Shown here: positions 1 through 8,098 of the stretch, piece by piece | How positions within the stretch are numbered: the first letter of the stretch is position 1 | How the letters are laid out: every line of letters begins with the position of its first letter | From: CBCPNA01 sp965120415 | GTDB lineage: Bacteria; Bacillota; Clostridia; Lachnospirales; CAG-274 | Assembly (NCBI GenBank): GCA_965120415.1 | Contig: CBCPNA010000030.1 | Coordinates: 1-30,242 of the forward strand | DNA length: 30,242 nucleotides | Direction: 5' to 3' | The notes under the pieces: model-generated | Told to the model about the DNA's origin: nothing | Seen by the model: only the letters and a program-made list of their open reading frames with translations | The model's database searches: none | Made by a program: the position numbers and the translations under genes

Positions 1-181
1 ATTTTAACATACAAAAAATCTTTATTCAAGCATAATTTAAAAAATAAAATTTATTTGTAAAATTATATTAATCAAAATAATTTGTTATAAATATTTATAA
101 ATATATTAGATTATTTTGTTTAAATTCTTTATATTATTTTTTATATACATTATATTTTTTTATAATATTTATAAAAATATC

Positions 182-210
182 TTGACAAAATATAAATTAC
201 AGTTTATAAA
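182..210 (+). promoter_or_regulatory. Sigma-A-type promoter of the HU gene
   Basis: The sequence shows TTGACA at 182-187, a 17-nt spacer and TATAAA at 205-210. This is close to the housekeeping consensus. It lies about 65 nt upstream of the HU start, leaving a short leader that contains the ribosome site. Confidence 0.75.
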
Positions 211-274
211 TAAAATATGTAGAATACAATTACGTATTCTAATAAATAGGATTAACCTATCAAGGAGGATTAAA

Positions 275-556
275 ATGAACAAATCTGAATTTGTTACAGC
301 TATAGCTGAAAAAACCGAATTAACAAAAAAAGACACAGAAAAATTTTTAAAAGCCTTTGAAGAGGTTGTTACAGAGGAGCTTTCTAAAAAAGGAGAAATA
401 AGATTAGTTGGGTTTGGTACATTTGATGTTATTGAAAGAGCAGAACATATGGGCATAAACCCACAAACTAAACAACCTATGAAGATAGCAGCATCTACAG
501 CACCTCGCTTTAAAGCAGGTAAAGCTTTAAAAGATTCTGTAAATAACAAAAAATAA
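275..556 (+). CDS. hup: HU family nucleoid DNA-binding protein
   Basis: A 93-aa HU/IHF-family protein that binds and bends DNA non-specifically as a dimer. The family signature GFGTFDVIERAEHMGINPQT is intact: GFGTF begins the beta arm, followed by the R-x-G-x-NPxT arm tip. The N-terminal helices (MNKSEFVTAIAEKTELTKKD) are typical. The start at 275 was chosen because AAGGAGG (262-268) lies 6 nt upstream and family members begin at this residue; the longer reading frame from 116 is AT-rich non-coding sequence. It has its own promoter and terminator and is followed by rqcP, a common pairing in Clostridia. Confidence 0.95.
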   Translation: MNKSEFVTAIAEKTELTKKDTEKFLKAFEEVVTEELSKKGEIRLVGFGTFDVIERAEHMGINPQTKQPMKIAASTAPRFKAGKALKDSVNNKK

Positions 557-565
557 ATCTTTTTT

Positions 566-592
566 AAGTCTCACTTAATGTGAGGCTTTTAT
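566..592 (+). terminator. Intrinsic terminator after HU
   Basis: A 9-bp stem AAGTCTCAC / GTGAGGCTT (one G-T wobble) with a TTAAT loop is followed by TTATT. It begins 10 nt after the HU stop codon. It may be leaky, because rqcP starts 28 nt further on without an obvious promoter. Confidence 0.7.
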
Positions 593-619
593 TAAAAATT
601 ATTATAAAAAGGAGTTATT

Positions 620-859
620 ATGCGATTAGATAAATATTTAAAAACAGCAAGGATTATAAAAAGAAGGACTGTAGCTAACGAGGCTTGCGATGCAGGGCGT
701 GTTTTTGTAAATGATAAAGTAGCTAAAGCATCTTTAAGCGTAAAAGTTGGCGATATAATAAAAATCAATTTTGGTAATAATGAGGTAAAAATTAGAGTTT
801 TACAAATTAAAGAAAATGCAAAAAAAGAAGAGGCTCACCTAATGTATGAAAATATTTAA
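620..859 (+). CDS. rqcP: RqcP-like S4-domain RNA-binding protein
   Basis: A 79-aa single S4-domain protein. MRLDKYLKTARIIKRRTVAN followed by AGRVFVNDKVAKAS is the S4 RNA-binding fold (residues 1 to about 50), with a basic beta-rich tail. In Bacillus subtilis the homologue (YabO/RqcP) binds 50S subunits with peptidyl-tRNA and works with RqcH in ribosome quality control, supporting alanine tailing of stalled chains. The start has AAGGAG 6-7 nt upstream. The HU-rqcP order matches that seen in many Firmicutes, but the sporulation genes yabP/yabQ that often follow are absent; instead the gene converges on sigE. It could be another small S4 protein, but length and context favour RqcP. Confidence 0.85.
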   Translation: MRLDKYLKTARIIKRRTVANEACDAGRVFVNDKVAKASLSVKVGDIIKINFGNNEVKIRVLQIKENAKKEEAHLMYENI

Positions 860-868
860 TATATTTAG

Positions 869-913
869 ATATTTAGTAATTTTATTGCCTTTGACAATAA
901 AACTACTAAATAT
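869..913. terminator. Long hairpin between convergent rqcP and sigE
   Basis: A 16-bp stem with one mismatch pairs TTTAGTAATTTTATTG (872-887) with CAATAAAACTACTAAA (895-910) around a 7-nt loop, and extends by about 3 further A-T pairs. Placed between converging genes, it probably ends transcription from both sides, although the T-run is weak on each strand. Confidence 0.6.
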
Positions 914-934
914 TAAAATAATAAAATAGTAAAA

Positions 935-1654
935 TTATAGCATTTTTATAAATTCTTTTTTTAGTCTTGATATTATCTTTTTTTCTAATCTTGATATGTA
1001 AGATTGCGATATGCCTAGCATATCTGCGACTTCTTTTTGTGTTTTTTCATTACCGTCTGAATATATGCCGTACCTTAGCTTTATTATAACCTTTTCTCTT
1101 TCTTCTAGCTTATCTATAGCTTTTTTTAAAAGCGTTTTATCAACTTCTTCTTCTATATTTTTTGATATAACATCGGCGTCTGTGCCTAAAATATCTGATA
1201 GCAAAAGCTCATTACCTTCCCAATCGACGTTTAAAGGCTCATCTATAGATATTTCTGTTTTTATTTTAACATTTCTTCTTAAATACATTAGTATTTCATT
1301 TTCTATACATCTTGTAGCGTATGTTGCAAGCTTAATATTTTTATCTGCTTTAAATGTATTTATAGCTTTTATAAGCCCTATGCTCCCTATAGATATTAAA
1401 TCTTCTAGGTTAACCCCTGTATTTTCAAATTTTCTTGCTATATAAACAACAAGCCTTAGATTTCTTTCTATTAGTTTTTCTTTTATTTTTGCGTCGTTTT
1501 CTCCCCCTAAAAGCAGTATCATTTCTGCCTCTTCTTCATTAGATAGAGGTGCTGGCAAAACTTCTGTGCCGCCTATATAAAAGATATTTTCTTTATCTTG
1601 ATCTTCTTTAAAAATATCAAAAAATAATTTTATAAGTTTTTTTATATAAATCAT
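935..1654 (-). CDS. sigE: RNA polymerase sporulation sigma factor SigE (pro-sigma-E)
   Basis: A 239-aa sigma-70 family factor for early mother-cell gene expression during sporulation. It begins with an amphipathic pro-sequence (residues 1 to about 28) ending at FYIGGTEVLPAPLS, which matches the membrane-tethering pro-region of pro-sigma-E that SpoIIGA removes. Region 2 (NLRLVVYIARKFENTGVNLE, then LISIGSIGLIKAI, then YATRCIENEILMYLRR) and region 4 (ERE..I..LRYG, then TQKEVADMLGISQSYISRLE helix-turn-helix) are intact. The start at 1654 is preferred because GGAGGT sits 7 nt before it; the in-frame ATG at 1669 is part of that ribosome site. It follows spoIIGA with a gap of under 20 nt. In many Clostridia sigG comes next, but here the next gene is convergent rqcP. 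Confidence 0.94.
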   Translation of the reverse strand: MIYIKKLIKLFFDIFKEDQDKENIFYIGGTEVLPAPLSNEEEAEMILLLGGENDAKIKEKLIERNLRLVVYIARKFENTGVNLEDLISIGSIGLIKAINTFKADKNIKLATYATRCIENEILMYLRRNVKIKTEISIDEPLNVDWEGNELLLSDILGTDADVISKNIEEEVDKTLLKKAIDKLEEREKVIIKLRYGIYSDGNEKTQKEVADMLGISQSYISRLEKKIISRLKKEFIKML

Positions 1655-1670
1655 AAAGTTTACCTCCATA

Positions 1671-2537
1671 TTATTTTAACAATTCTGGATTTAAAAGTGC
1701 ATTATAGCTATTATCTTTTGCTATTTTAAGATTTGATATAGCGACAATAGCGTCTTTTATACAAATATTTTTTTCTGTTTTTATTTCTAGTATATCTATT
1801 TTTAGCCCTATCATAAGCCCACTTTCTTTGCCTATGCTTTTAAAAGGGATAAATCTAATATCATTTTTTAAGCCGTCTTTTAAAAGATAGGTTAAATCAT
1901 TTTCATTATTATTTATATATGTATTTAAAGATTTTGTTAAAATTTTTTGTATAGCCAAAAATTCTACAACCAAAACAGGTTTTTTTGTAATAGGCTCTAT
2001 TAGTGTATTACCGGTATCTAAAAGTGCATTTAAAATAACATTTTTTCCGTTTTTATAAAGCACTATTTCATAAAAGCATTGCCCTTTTAAAAAAAGCTTT
2101 TTGTACCATTTTAAGCTTATTTTAATAAATATATAGCAAATAAATATACAAACTAAAAGCAGTTTAAAAGAAATATTTTGTATTATACTATAAAAAGTAT
2201 TGTTAAAATAAAAAAGATAAAAACAAACACCAGCTATTGTAAAAGACACTAAATTTACTATAAAAAAAAGTTTAACATAGCTTTTTAATGTTTTTGGCTT
2301 AAACGATATGTAAATAGAAAAAAGCATAATGACAATTGTTGATAAAAGCTTTAAGTAATTTTTATATGGTATAAACATAATAAATATTAAATATAATAAA
2401 GAGCCAAAAAAAGCACCAAGTAAAAGATTTTTTAAATTTGATTTATTTACTATAAGCTTATTTACTATCAAAAAAATAAAAAAAATCATAAAAAAGTTTA
2501 TAATAAATAATACGTCGGCGTAAATTTCTATTTCCAT
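1671..2537 (-). CDS. spoIIGA: Sporulation sigma-E processing peptidase SpoIIGA
   Basis: A 288-aa membrane aspartic protease that cleaves the pro-sequence from SigE after asymmetric division. The N-terminal half (residues about 5-140) holds five strongly hydrophobic segments. The C-terminal cytoplasmic domain has the aspartic-protease motif ALLDTGNTLIEPITKKPV with catalytic Asp174. The length is close to the family norm (about 280-310 aa). GGAGTGG lies 4 nt before the ATG. Its product's substrate is encoded immediately downstream, as in other spore formers. No clear Spo0A box (TGTCGAA) was seen in the 290 bases upstream, so its control cannot be assigned from this sequence. Confidence 0.93.
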   Translation of the reverse strand: MEIEIYADVLFIINFFMIFFIFLIVNKLIVNKSNLKNLLLGAFFGSLLYLIFIMFIPYKNYLKLLSTIVIMLFSIYISFKPKTLKSYVKLFFIVNLVSFTIAGVCFYLFYFNNTFYSIIQNISFKLLLVCIFICYIFIKISLKWYKKLFLKGQCFYEIVLYKNGKNVILNALLDTGNTLIEPITKKPVLVVEFLAIQKILTKSLNTYINNNENDLTYLLKDGLKNDIRFIPFKSIGKESGLMIGLKIDILEIKTEKNICIKDAIVAISNLKIAKDNSYNALLNPELLK

Positions 2538-2653
2538 TTAACCACTCCATGCTTTTATATTAAAATTATATATTTAAGTATAAAAAAATTTTGCTATAAT
2601 TTGTATTTATATTAAAAAATAAATTTGCAAAAATAAACATTTTTTTTATAATA

Positions 2654-2681
2654 AAAAAGCTATCTTGTATGATAGCTTTTT
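2654..2681. terminator. Bidirectional hairpin upstream of spoIIGA
   Basis: AAAAAGCTATC / GATAGCTTTTT form an 11-bp stem with a TTGTAT loop, A-rich on one side and T-rich on the other. It could stop read-through from the salvage operon into spoIIGA. The rest of 2538-2653 is AT-rich sequence in which only unconvincing promoter matches were seen. Confidence 0.65.
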
Positions 2682-2799
2682 ATTGTTCTTTTTTTAAGGC
2701 TTGTAGCTGGTTTTTTAGAGATGTTAATTCTGCTTTTTCTTTATTCTCTTCATCTTTTGTTATACCAACCTCTCCTTTTCCATAAAAACTCTTTACCAA
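2680..2799 (-). pseudogene. Possible short ORF or gene remnant (39 codons)
   Basis: An open stretch reads SFYGKGEVGITKDEENK, then charged coiled-coil-like sequence ending SLKNQLQALKKEQ. The only in-frame start is a TTG inside the terminator hairpin at 2785-2816, with no ribosome site. The codon pattern looks protein-like, and the C-terminus recalls the helical tail of DUF5320-type proteins, but this is a weak resemblance. It may be the 3' remnant of a lost gene or chance. Confidence 0.25.
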
Positions 2800-2816
2800 A
2801 AGAGGTAAAGAGTTTT
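2783..2816 (-). terminator. Intrinsic terminator of the nucleoside salvage operon
   Basis: On the - strand AAAACTCTTTACC pairs perfectly with GGTAAAGAGTTTT (13 bp) around a 6-nt loop, followed by a T-run. It lies 15-50 nt after the stop codon of the last operon gene. Confidence 0.85.
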
Positions 2817-2830
2817 AGTGTTATTAAGTA

Positions 2831-3973
2831 TTATTCAGTATAATTTATAACAACAACTTCTGTTTCTATACCAGTAGGCACAGCTGCTATAGTATCATCG
2901 TTTATAGTTATTTCTTTTGCTGCTATTTGTGCAAATATTTCATCGTATTCTTCTTGTGTAAATGTTTCAAAAAGAGATGTTTCCATTGGTAAAAGCACGC
3001 TTTCTGTTTCTGCATCTAATGTTATAGATCTACCACCTTCAAATGTGCCAGAATATATAGCGTCTAGCTGTTCATATATAGCTTTTTGTAAGTTTTTCAT
3101 AGCAGAAGTTATAACAGTATCTGATTCTTCAGATTGGTCAACATCAACTCCTATAACTTTTTTACCGTCGATACCTTCAGCCGCTTTCATAACAGAGTTA
3201 CCTACGCCACCACCACAAGCAAATATAACATCAACTCCATCATTGTACCATGCTGATGCTTTTGTTGTATTATCTGGAGTTGCCTCAAAATTACCTACAT
3301 ATGTATAATTTATTGTTACATCACCTGGGCTTAGCCCTAATTCTTTTGCAGCATAATCTGCCCCTTGTATAAAGCCGTATCCATATCTTATAACAGCAGG
3401 CATAGCATAACCACCCATAAAGCCTAAATTAGTATACCCTTCTTTAACAATAGCGTATCCAGCCAAAAACCCAGCTTCTTGTTCAGAAAAGTATATAGAA
3501 ATAGTGTTATCTGTAATTAAAGTTTCTGCATCTTCTGCTTCAGATTCACATGGAGTACCATCTATAATTATAAAATTAACATCAGGGTATTTTGATTGCA
3601 TATTATAAACAGAAACTTCAAATAAATATCCAGGACAAACTACAGTTTTAGCTCCGCCTTTTATAGCAAGCTCTATAGCTGTTGTTATAGCCTCTGTTGA
3701 GCTTTCTGTTGGTTGGTAATATTTATGTGTTATACCGTTTTCTTCTGCGTATTGTACAACACCTTCCCATGAGCCTTGATTAAAAGATTTATCGTCAATA
3801 GTACCTACATCTGTAATAAGTGCTATTTCATATCCAGTCGATTCGTCTTCTGCTGAAGCTTCAGATGTGCTTTCTGTTGTATCTGTAGTTGTATCTGATG
3901 ATGTAGAAGAACCACATCCAACTAGCGCTAAAGAAACAAAAGTACCAAATAATAATTTAAGTAATTTTTTCAT
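2831..3973 (-). CDS. bmpA: BmpA/PnrA-type nucleoside-binding lipoprotein of ABC importer
   Basis: A 380-aa secreted lipoprotein that captures nucleosides for the ABC importer encoded upstream. The signal peptide ends in the lipobox ALVGC, with lipidated Cys20, then a Ser/Thr/Glu-rich linker (residues 21-47). The Bmp fold starts at EIALITDVGTIDDKSFNQGS, the hallmark of the PnrA/TmpC family, and later has GFLAGY and a GFMGG segment. AGGAGG precedes the ATG. It is the last gene of the operon, 46 nt after deoC, and is followed by a strong terminator; in many related operons the binding protein comes first. Its own ribosome site is strong, as expected for a component needed in excess. Nucleoside specificity is inferred from the family and neighbours. 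Confidence 0.93.
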   Translation of the reverse strand: MKKLLKLLFGTFVSLALVGCGSSTSSDTTTDTTESTSEASAEDESTGYEIALITDVGTIDDKSFNQGSWEGVVQYAEENGITHKYYQPTESSTEAITTAIELAIKGGAKTVVCPGYLFEVSVYNMQSKYPDVNFIIIDGTPCESEAEDAETLITDNTISIYFSEQEAGFLAGYAIVKEGYTNLGFMGGYAMPAVIRYGYGFIQGADYAAKELGLSPGDVTINYTYVGNFEATPDNTTKASAWYNDGVDVIFACGGGVGNSVMKAAEGIDGKKVIGVDVDQSEESDTVITSAMKNLQKAIYEQLDAIYSGTFEGGRSITLDAETESVLLPMETSLFETFTQEEYDEIFAQIAAKEITINDDTIAAVPTGIETEVVVINYTE

Positions 3974-4019
3974 TAAAAATTCCTCCTAAATGAAATATAT
4001 ATTAAAAAGCATTTGCTTT

Positions 4020-4685
4020 CTAATAACTAAAATTAGATTTGATATTTTTAATAATATCGATAGCAGAGCTTGTACCTAAACGGCTAGCCCCCTCTTTTAA
4101 AAATTCTTGCATATCTTCTATAGATTTTATACCACCTGCCGCTTTTATTTTAACATCTTTTCCGATATGCTTTTTAAACAATTTAATATCTTCTATAGTG
4201 GCACCTTTTGTACCAAAGCCAGTGCTTGTTTTTATATAATCTGCTTTAACGTCTGTTATAATGTTGCAAAGCTCTATTTTTTCTTCTTCTGTTAAGTAGC
4301 ATGTTTCTATAATAACTTTTAATATCTTATCTTCACAGGCTTTTTTTATTTGTACAATTTCTTCTTTTATTTTATCATAATCTTTATTTTTTACATCAGA
4401 AATGTTAATAACCATGTCAATTTCTATAGCGCCGTCTTGTATAGCCTTTTTTGTTTCAAGTACTTTAATTTCTGTTGTATTATAACCTAAAGGAAATCCA
4501 ATAACAGTACAAATTTTAAAATCTTTATATTCATCTTTTACTCTTTTTATATAGCAAGGTGGTATACAGACAGTCGCTGTTTTATATTTTATAGCTTCAT
4601 CACACAATTTTTTTATATCCTCAAAAGTGGCAAAAGGTTTTAATTGTGTATGGTCTACAAATTTTAATAAATTTTCAAATTCCAT
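4020..4685 (-). CDS. deoC: Deoxyribose-phosphate aldolase DeoC
   Basis: A 221-aa class I aldolase that cleaves 2-deoxyribose-5-phosphate to acetaldehyde and glyceraldehyde-3-phosphate. Schiff-base Lys152 lies in YIKTSTGFGT, and the second catalytic lysine is Lys181 in KIKAAGGIKS. The DHTQLKP start and the RLGTSSA phosphate-binding loop (about 202-208) are present, as is EIDMVIN. Length is normal for the family. AAGGAG precedes the start. It follows pdp by 17 nt. The acetaldehyde produced is a substrate of AdhE, encoded elsewhere in this window. Confidence 0.96.
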   Translation of the reverse strand: MEFENLLKFVDHTQLKPFATFEDIKKLCDEAIKYKTATVCIPPCYIKRVKDEYKDFKICTVIGFPLGYNTTEIKVLETKKAIQDGAIEIDMVINISDVKNKDYDKIKEEIVQIKKACEDKILKVIIETCYLTEEEKIELCNIITDVKADYIKTSTGFGTKGATIEDIKLFKKHIGKDVKIKAAGGIKSIEDMQEFLKEGASRLGTSSAIDIIKNIKSNFSY

Positions 4686-4702
4686 ATAAAAACTCCTTAT
4701 TA

Positions 4703-6031
4703 TTAAATAAATTTTTGTACAGTATCTTTTGTAACTATGCCTAATATTAAAGGTAATTTTTGGGGCTTTTGTGTATCAAAAGAAATTGCATCTAAAAATA
4801 TTTTTTCTGTATTTATAAAATTTTCTTCTAAAGAGGTAAATAAATAAGCTATAACATCACCCTTTTTAACAAAATCAGTAGTTTTTTTGCACATAATAAT
4901 ACCAGAAGTAGGGTCTATTTTGCTATCTTTAGTCTTTCTTCCTGCCCCAAGCATAACAGCTATATTGCCTAATTGTTCTGTATTTATTTTTGATATATAG
5001 CCCTCTTTATTGCTTATAATTTCTTTTTTAAATTTTGCATTTTGAAACTTATCTGTATTTTTAATAAGGCTTGTATCTCCTCCGTGAGCTTCTACAATTT
5101 GTATAAATTTTTCAAATGCTTTACCATTTTGTATTACATCTTTAGCCATTTCTTTTGCAATTTCTAAAGAAGGAGCTTTTTTTGCCATATATATCATGTA
5201 AGCAGAAAGGGTTACACAAATATCTATTAAATCTTTATCTCCTTTTCCGATTAAAATATCTATAGCCTCTTTTATTTCTAAACAGTTGCCTATATTATTA
5301 CCAAGGGGCATGTCCATATTTGTTATTAAAGCTATTGTTTTTTTACCAGCGCTTTCTCCTATAGATACCATATTTTTAGAAAGTGCTATTGCATCGTCGA
5401 TATTTTTCATAAATGCACCACTTCCAACCTTAACATCTAAAAGTATGCAGTCGCTCCCTGCAGCTAGCTTTTTACTCATAACAGACGCTGCTATTAAAGG
5501 TATGCTATCAACCGTTGCGGTAACATCTCTAAGGGCGTATATCTTTTTATCTGCTGGTGCTAGATTTTCTGTTTGTGATACTATGCTAGCCCCAACATTT
5601 TTAACTATTTCAAAAAACTGTTTTTGAGAAATAGTTGTTTTAAAGCCGTTTATAGATTCTAATTTATCTATAGTGCCCCCTGTATGCCCTAGCCCCTTGC
5701 CAGACATTTTAGCTATTTTTACCCCACAAGCAGCAGCAATAGGCGCTATTATAATAGTAGTTTTATCGCCTACTCCTCCTGTAGAATGCTTATCGACTTT
5801 TATACCGTCTATTTCAGACAAATCTATAATATTACCAGAATATGCCATCGCAAGAGTCATTTTATAAAGTTCTCTATCTGTCATACCTTTTATAAATATC
5901 GCCATAAGAAGAGCAGACATTTGATAATCTTTTATTTCATCTTTAACGTAGCCATCTATCATAAATTGTATTTCATCGTCTGAAAGCTTTTGTCCGTTTC
6001 TTTTTTTATAAATAATGTCATATATCCTCAT
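4703..6031 (-). CDS. pdp: Pyrimidine-nucleoside phosphorylase
   Basis: A 442-aa enzyme that phosphorolyses uridine, thymidine and deoxyuridine to the base and (deoxy)ribose-1-phosphate. The N-terminal helical domain (RIYDIIYKKRNGQKLSDDEI) is followed by the phosphate-binding signature KHSTGGVGDK (81-90) and SGKGLGHTGGTIDKLES (110-126), diagnostic of the thymidine/pyrimidine phosphorylase family. The C-terminal alpha/beta barrel-sandwich domain includes GAGRKTKDSKIDPTSGI. Length agrees with the Bacillus-type Pdp (about 433 aa). AGGAG lies upstream of the ATG. It sits 11 nt after the second permease and just before deoC, which acts later on its deoxyribose product. Confidence 0.95.
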   Translation of the reverse strand: MRIYDIIYKKRNGQKLSDDEIQFMIDGYVKDEIKDYQMSALLMAIFIKGMTDRELYKMTLAMAYSGNIIDLSEIDGIKVDKHSTGGVGDKTTIIIAPIAAACGVKIAKMSGKGLGHTGGTIDKLESINGFKTTISQKQFFEIVKNVGASIVSQTENLAPADKKIYALRDVTATVDSIPLIAASVMSKKLAAGSDCILLDVKVGSGAFMKNIDDAIALSKNMVSIGESAGKKTIALITNMDMPLGNNIGNCLEIKEAIDILIGKGDKDLIDICVTLSAYMIYMAKKAPSLEIAKEMAKDVIQNGKAFEKFIQIVEAHGGDTSLIKNTDKFQNAKFKKEIISNKEGYISKINTEQLGNIAVMLGAGRKTKDSKIDPTSGIIMCKKTTDFVKKGDVIAYLFTSLEENFINTEKIFLDAISFDTQKPQKLPLILGIVTKDTVQKFI

Positions 6032-6042
6032 TTTAAAATCTC

Positions 6043-7005
6043 CTATCTTTTTGATTGGTCATAAGGTATACCTAAAGCTTTTGGGGCTTGTGATTTTTTA
6101 GATAAAAATATTAAAACAATAAGTGTTGCTATATAAGGTATCATTTTATAAATTTCATTTGAAATAGGAAGTGTTTTTAAAAACGGTACTATAGAATAAG
6201 AATTAGAAAGTGTTTTCATAATACCAAAGAAAAATGACGCTATTAAAATCCTAAAAGTTTTCCATTGCCCAAAAATTAAGACAGCAATTGCCAAAAAGCC
6301 ATATCCAGAAACACTACCGTTAAAATTTGTAGAGGTTGGTATAATAAATATAAGCCCCCCTATACCAGCCAAAAAGCCAGATATAATAACAGAAGTGTAT
6401 CTAATAAAATAAACATTTATGCCAACAGATGCTCCAGCTTGAGGATGCTCACCACAAGCCCTAAGCCTTAATCCAAATTTAGTTTTGGTTATGATAATAT
6501 AAGAAATGATAACAATTATTAATCCAATATAAGTTGTTATATATACATTTTTAAAAAATATATCGCCGATAAAAGGTATTTTAGAAAAAAGCGATACTTC
6601 TTTTATCCTAAAAGTATCTGTAAATTGTATTTGTTGCACATTTTGAAAAATCCTTGCAAAATATATTGCAAAAGCTGGAGCAAATAAATTAATAGCGGTA
6701 CCACTTATTGTTTGATCTGATTTTAAATTTATAGCAGAAAAAGCATGTATTAAAGAAAATAAAGCTCCAACAAGCCCAGCTACTAATAAAGCACAAATAA
6801 GAAGCCCTTGCCCAGAAAAAGTGTCTTGAAATTTGTTAATAAACAATGTTCCAAAAAAAGCCCCTAATATCATAAAGCCTTCTAGCGCAATGTTTACAAC
6901 TCCACTTTTTTCTGAAAACATGCCTCCTATAGCAGTTACCAAAAGGGGTATAGCAAAAATCATTGTTTGTTGCATTAAAAAATAAAAAATATCTATATTA
7001 TTCAT
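6043..7005 (-). CDS. Nucleoside ABC transporter permease, second subunit
   Basis: A 320-aa polytopic membrane protein of the branched-chain/ribose-type permease family (BPD_transp_2), similar to the NupQ/YufQ half of bacterial nucleoside importers. About eight to nine hydrophobic segments are visible. It contains EKSGVVNIALEGFMILGAFF near the N-terminus and LRACGEHPQAGASVGINV, the cytoplasmic EAA-like loop. The start overlaps the end of the preceding permease by 8 bp, with AAGGTGA before the ATG. Together with the other permease it should form the heterodimeric membrane pore. Confidence 0.9.
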   Translation of the reverse strand: MNNIDIFYFLMQQTMIFAIPLLVTAIGGMFSEKSGVVNIALEGFMILGAFFGTLFINKFQDTFSGQGLLICALLVAGLVGALFSLIHAFSAINLKSDQTISGTAINLFAPAFAIYFARIFQNVQQIQFTDTFRIKEVSLFSKIPFIGDIFFKNVYITTYIGLIIVIISYIIITKTKFGLRLRACGEHPQAGASVGINVYFIRYTSVIISGFLAGIGGLIFIIPTSTNFNGSVSGYGFLAIAVLIFGQWKTFRILIASFFFGIMKTLSNSYSIVPFLKTLPISNEIYKMIPYIATLIVLIFLSKKSQAPKALGIPYDQSKR

Positions 7006-8098
7006 CTGTTTTCACCTTTTTAAATTTTTTAATAATTTTTATAATAACTTCTTTAAATATTAATGAAAATGCTCCAAAATAAATTATAGAAGAAGTCAGA
7101 ATATCTATAAATTCTGGCGCATATCCAAAAAGCTGTAAATTGGTACCAGCGACTGTAAGATGAGCTATAAAAAGCCCAGAAAAAAATATACCAATAGGGT
7201 TTAATTGTCCAAAAAGCGCAACAGATATACCTGTAAAGCCTTCTTGAGATATTGTATCCACAACCTGGATATATTTACCAGAGCCGTATAAATACATAAT
7301 ACCACCGCCAAGACCAGCTAAAGCCCCAGCTATTACCATAGATAATATTATATTTTTTTTTGCATTAATACCTGCATATTTGCTTGCCTCTTTATTTTGC
7401 CCACAAGCTTTAAGCTCATATCCAAAAGTTGTCTTTTCTAATATAATATAAACTGCTATAACAGCTATAATACATAAAATAATAGAATAATTTATATTAA
7501 GTGTTTCAAAAAAACTTCCAGAGCCAATTTTAGGTATAATAGCATTATCTGAAACAGGTACAGATTGATTTCTTATATTATCATAAACAGTTTTTTTGGT
7601 AAGTATATTTACAAGATACATGCCTATATAATTTGTCATGATAGAGGATATAACCTCATTAACATTAAATAAAGCCTTTAAAAGCCCCGGTATAAGCCCC
7701 CATAAAGCCCCTATCAAAAATGCTCCCAAAAGCGCAACAAGCCAGTGTATACCAGATGGCAAAAAAGTCCATTTAACCCCTATATATACAGCGGCAAAAG
7801 CTCCTAGTATAAATTGCCCTGATGCCCCTATGTTAAAAAGTCCTGTTTTAAAAGCAAAGCCAACAGAAAGCCCCGTCATGATTATAGGAATAGCAAAATA
7901 TATTAGCCTTGATATACCAGAAAGCCCATCTTCAAAGCCACCTTTTAATATAACTAAAAAGCCATTAATAGCTTGAATATGGTCGCTTATCAATAATATA
8001 AAAAAGCCAAATATAAGCCCACATATTATTGCTAAAATAGAAGATGAAAAATTTAATAATCCTTTTTTATTTTTAAAAACTTTTTTATTGTTTTTCAT
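6998..8098 (-). CDS. Nucleoside ABC transporter permease, first subunit
   Basis: A 366-aa permease of the same family, similar to NupP/YufP. A short basic N-terminus (MKNNKKVFKNKKG) precedes about ten hydrophobic segments. GLFNIGASGQFILGAF and ELKACGQNKEASKYAGIN are the conserved family loops. The start at 8098 has AAAGGAGT 7 nt upstream; the in-frame extension to 8137 lies inside the ATPase gene and lacks a ribosome site. Even with this start it overlaps the ATPase gene by 14 bp, which implies coupled translation. Confidence 0.9.
   Translation of the reverse strand: MKNNKKVFKNKKGLLNFSSSILAIICGLIFGFFILLISDHIQAINGFLVILKGGFEDGLSGISRLIYFAIPIIMTGLSVGFAFKTGLFNIGASGQFILGAFAAVYIGVKWTFLPSGIHWLVALLGAFLIGALWGLIPGLLKALFNVNEVISSIMTNYIGMYLVNILTKKTVYDNIRNQSVPVSDNAIIPKIGSGSFFETLNINYSIILCIIAVIAVYIILEKTTFGYELKACGQNKEASKYAGINAKKNIILSMVIAGALAGLGGGIMYLYGSGKYIQVVDTISQEGFTGISVALFGQLNPIGIFFSGLFIAHLTVAGTNLQLFGYAPEFIDILTSSIIYFGAFSLIFKEVIIKIIKKFKKVKTDE

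Noticed and set aside
116..274. N-terminal extension of HU by 53 residues
   Set aside because: The extension is low-complexity Phe/Ile/Tyr/Asn sequence from AT-rich non-coding DNA, contains the promoter, and a strong ribosome site marks the start at 275.
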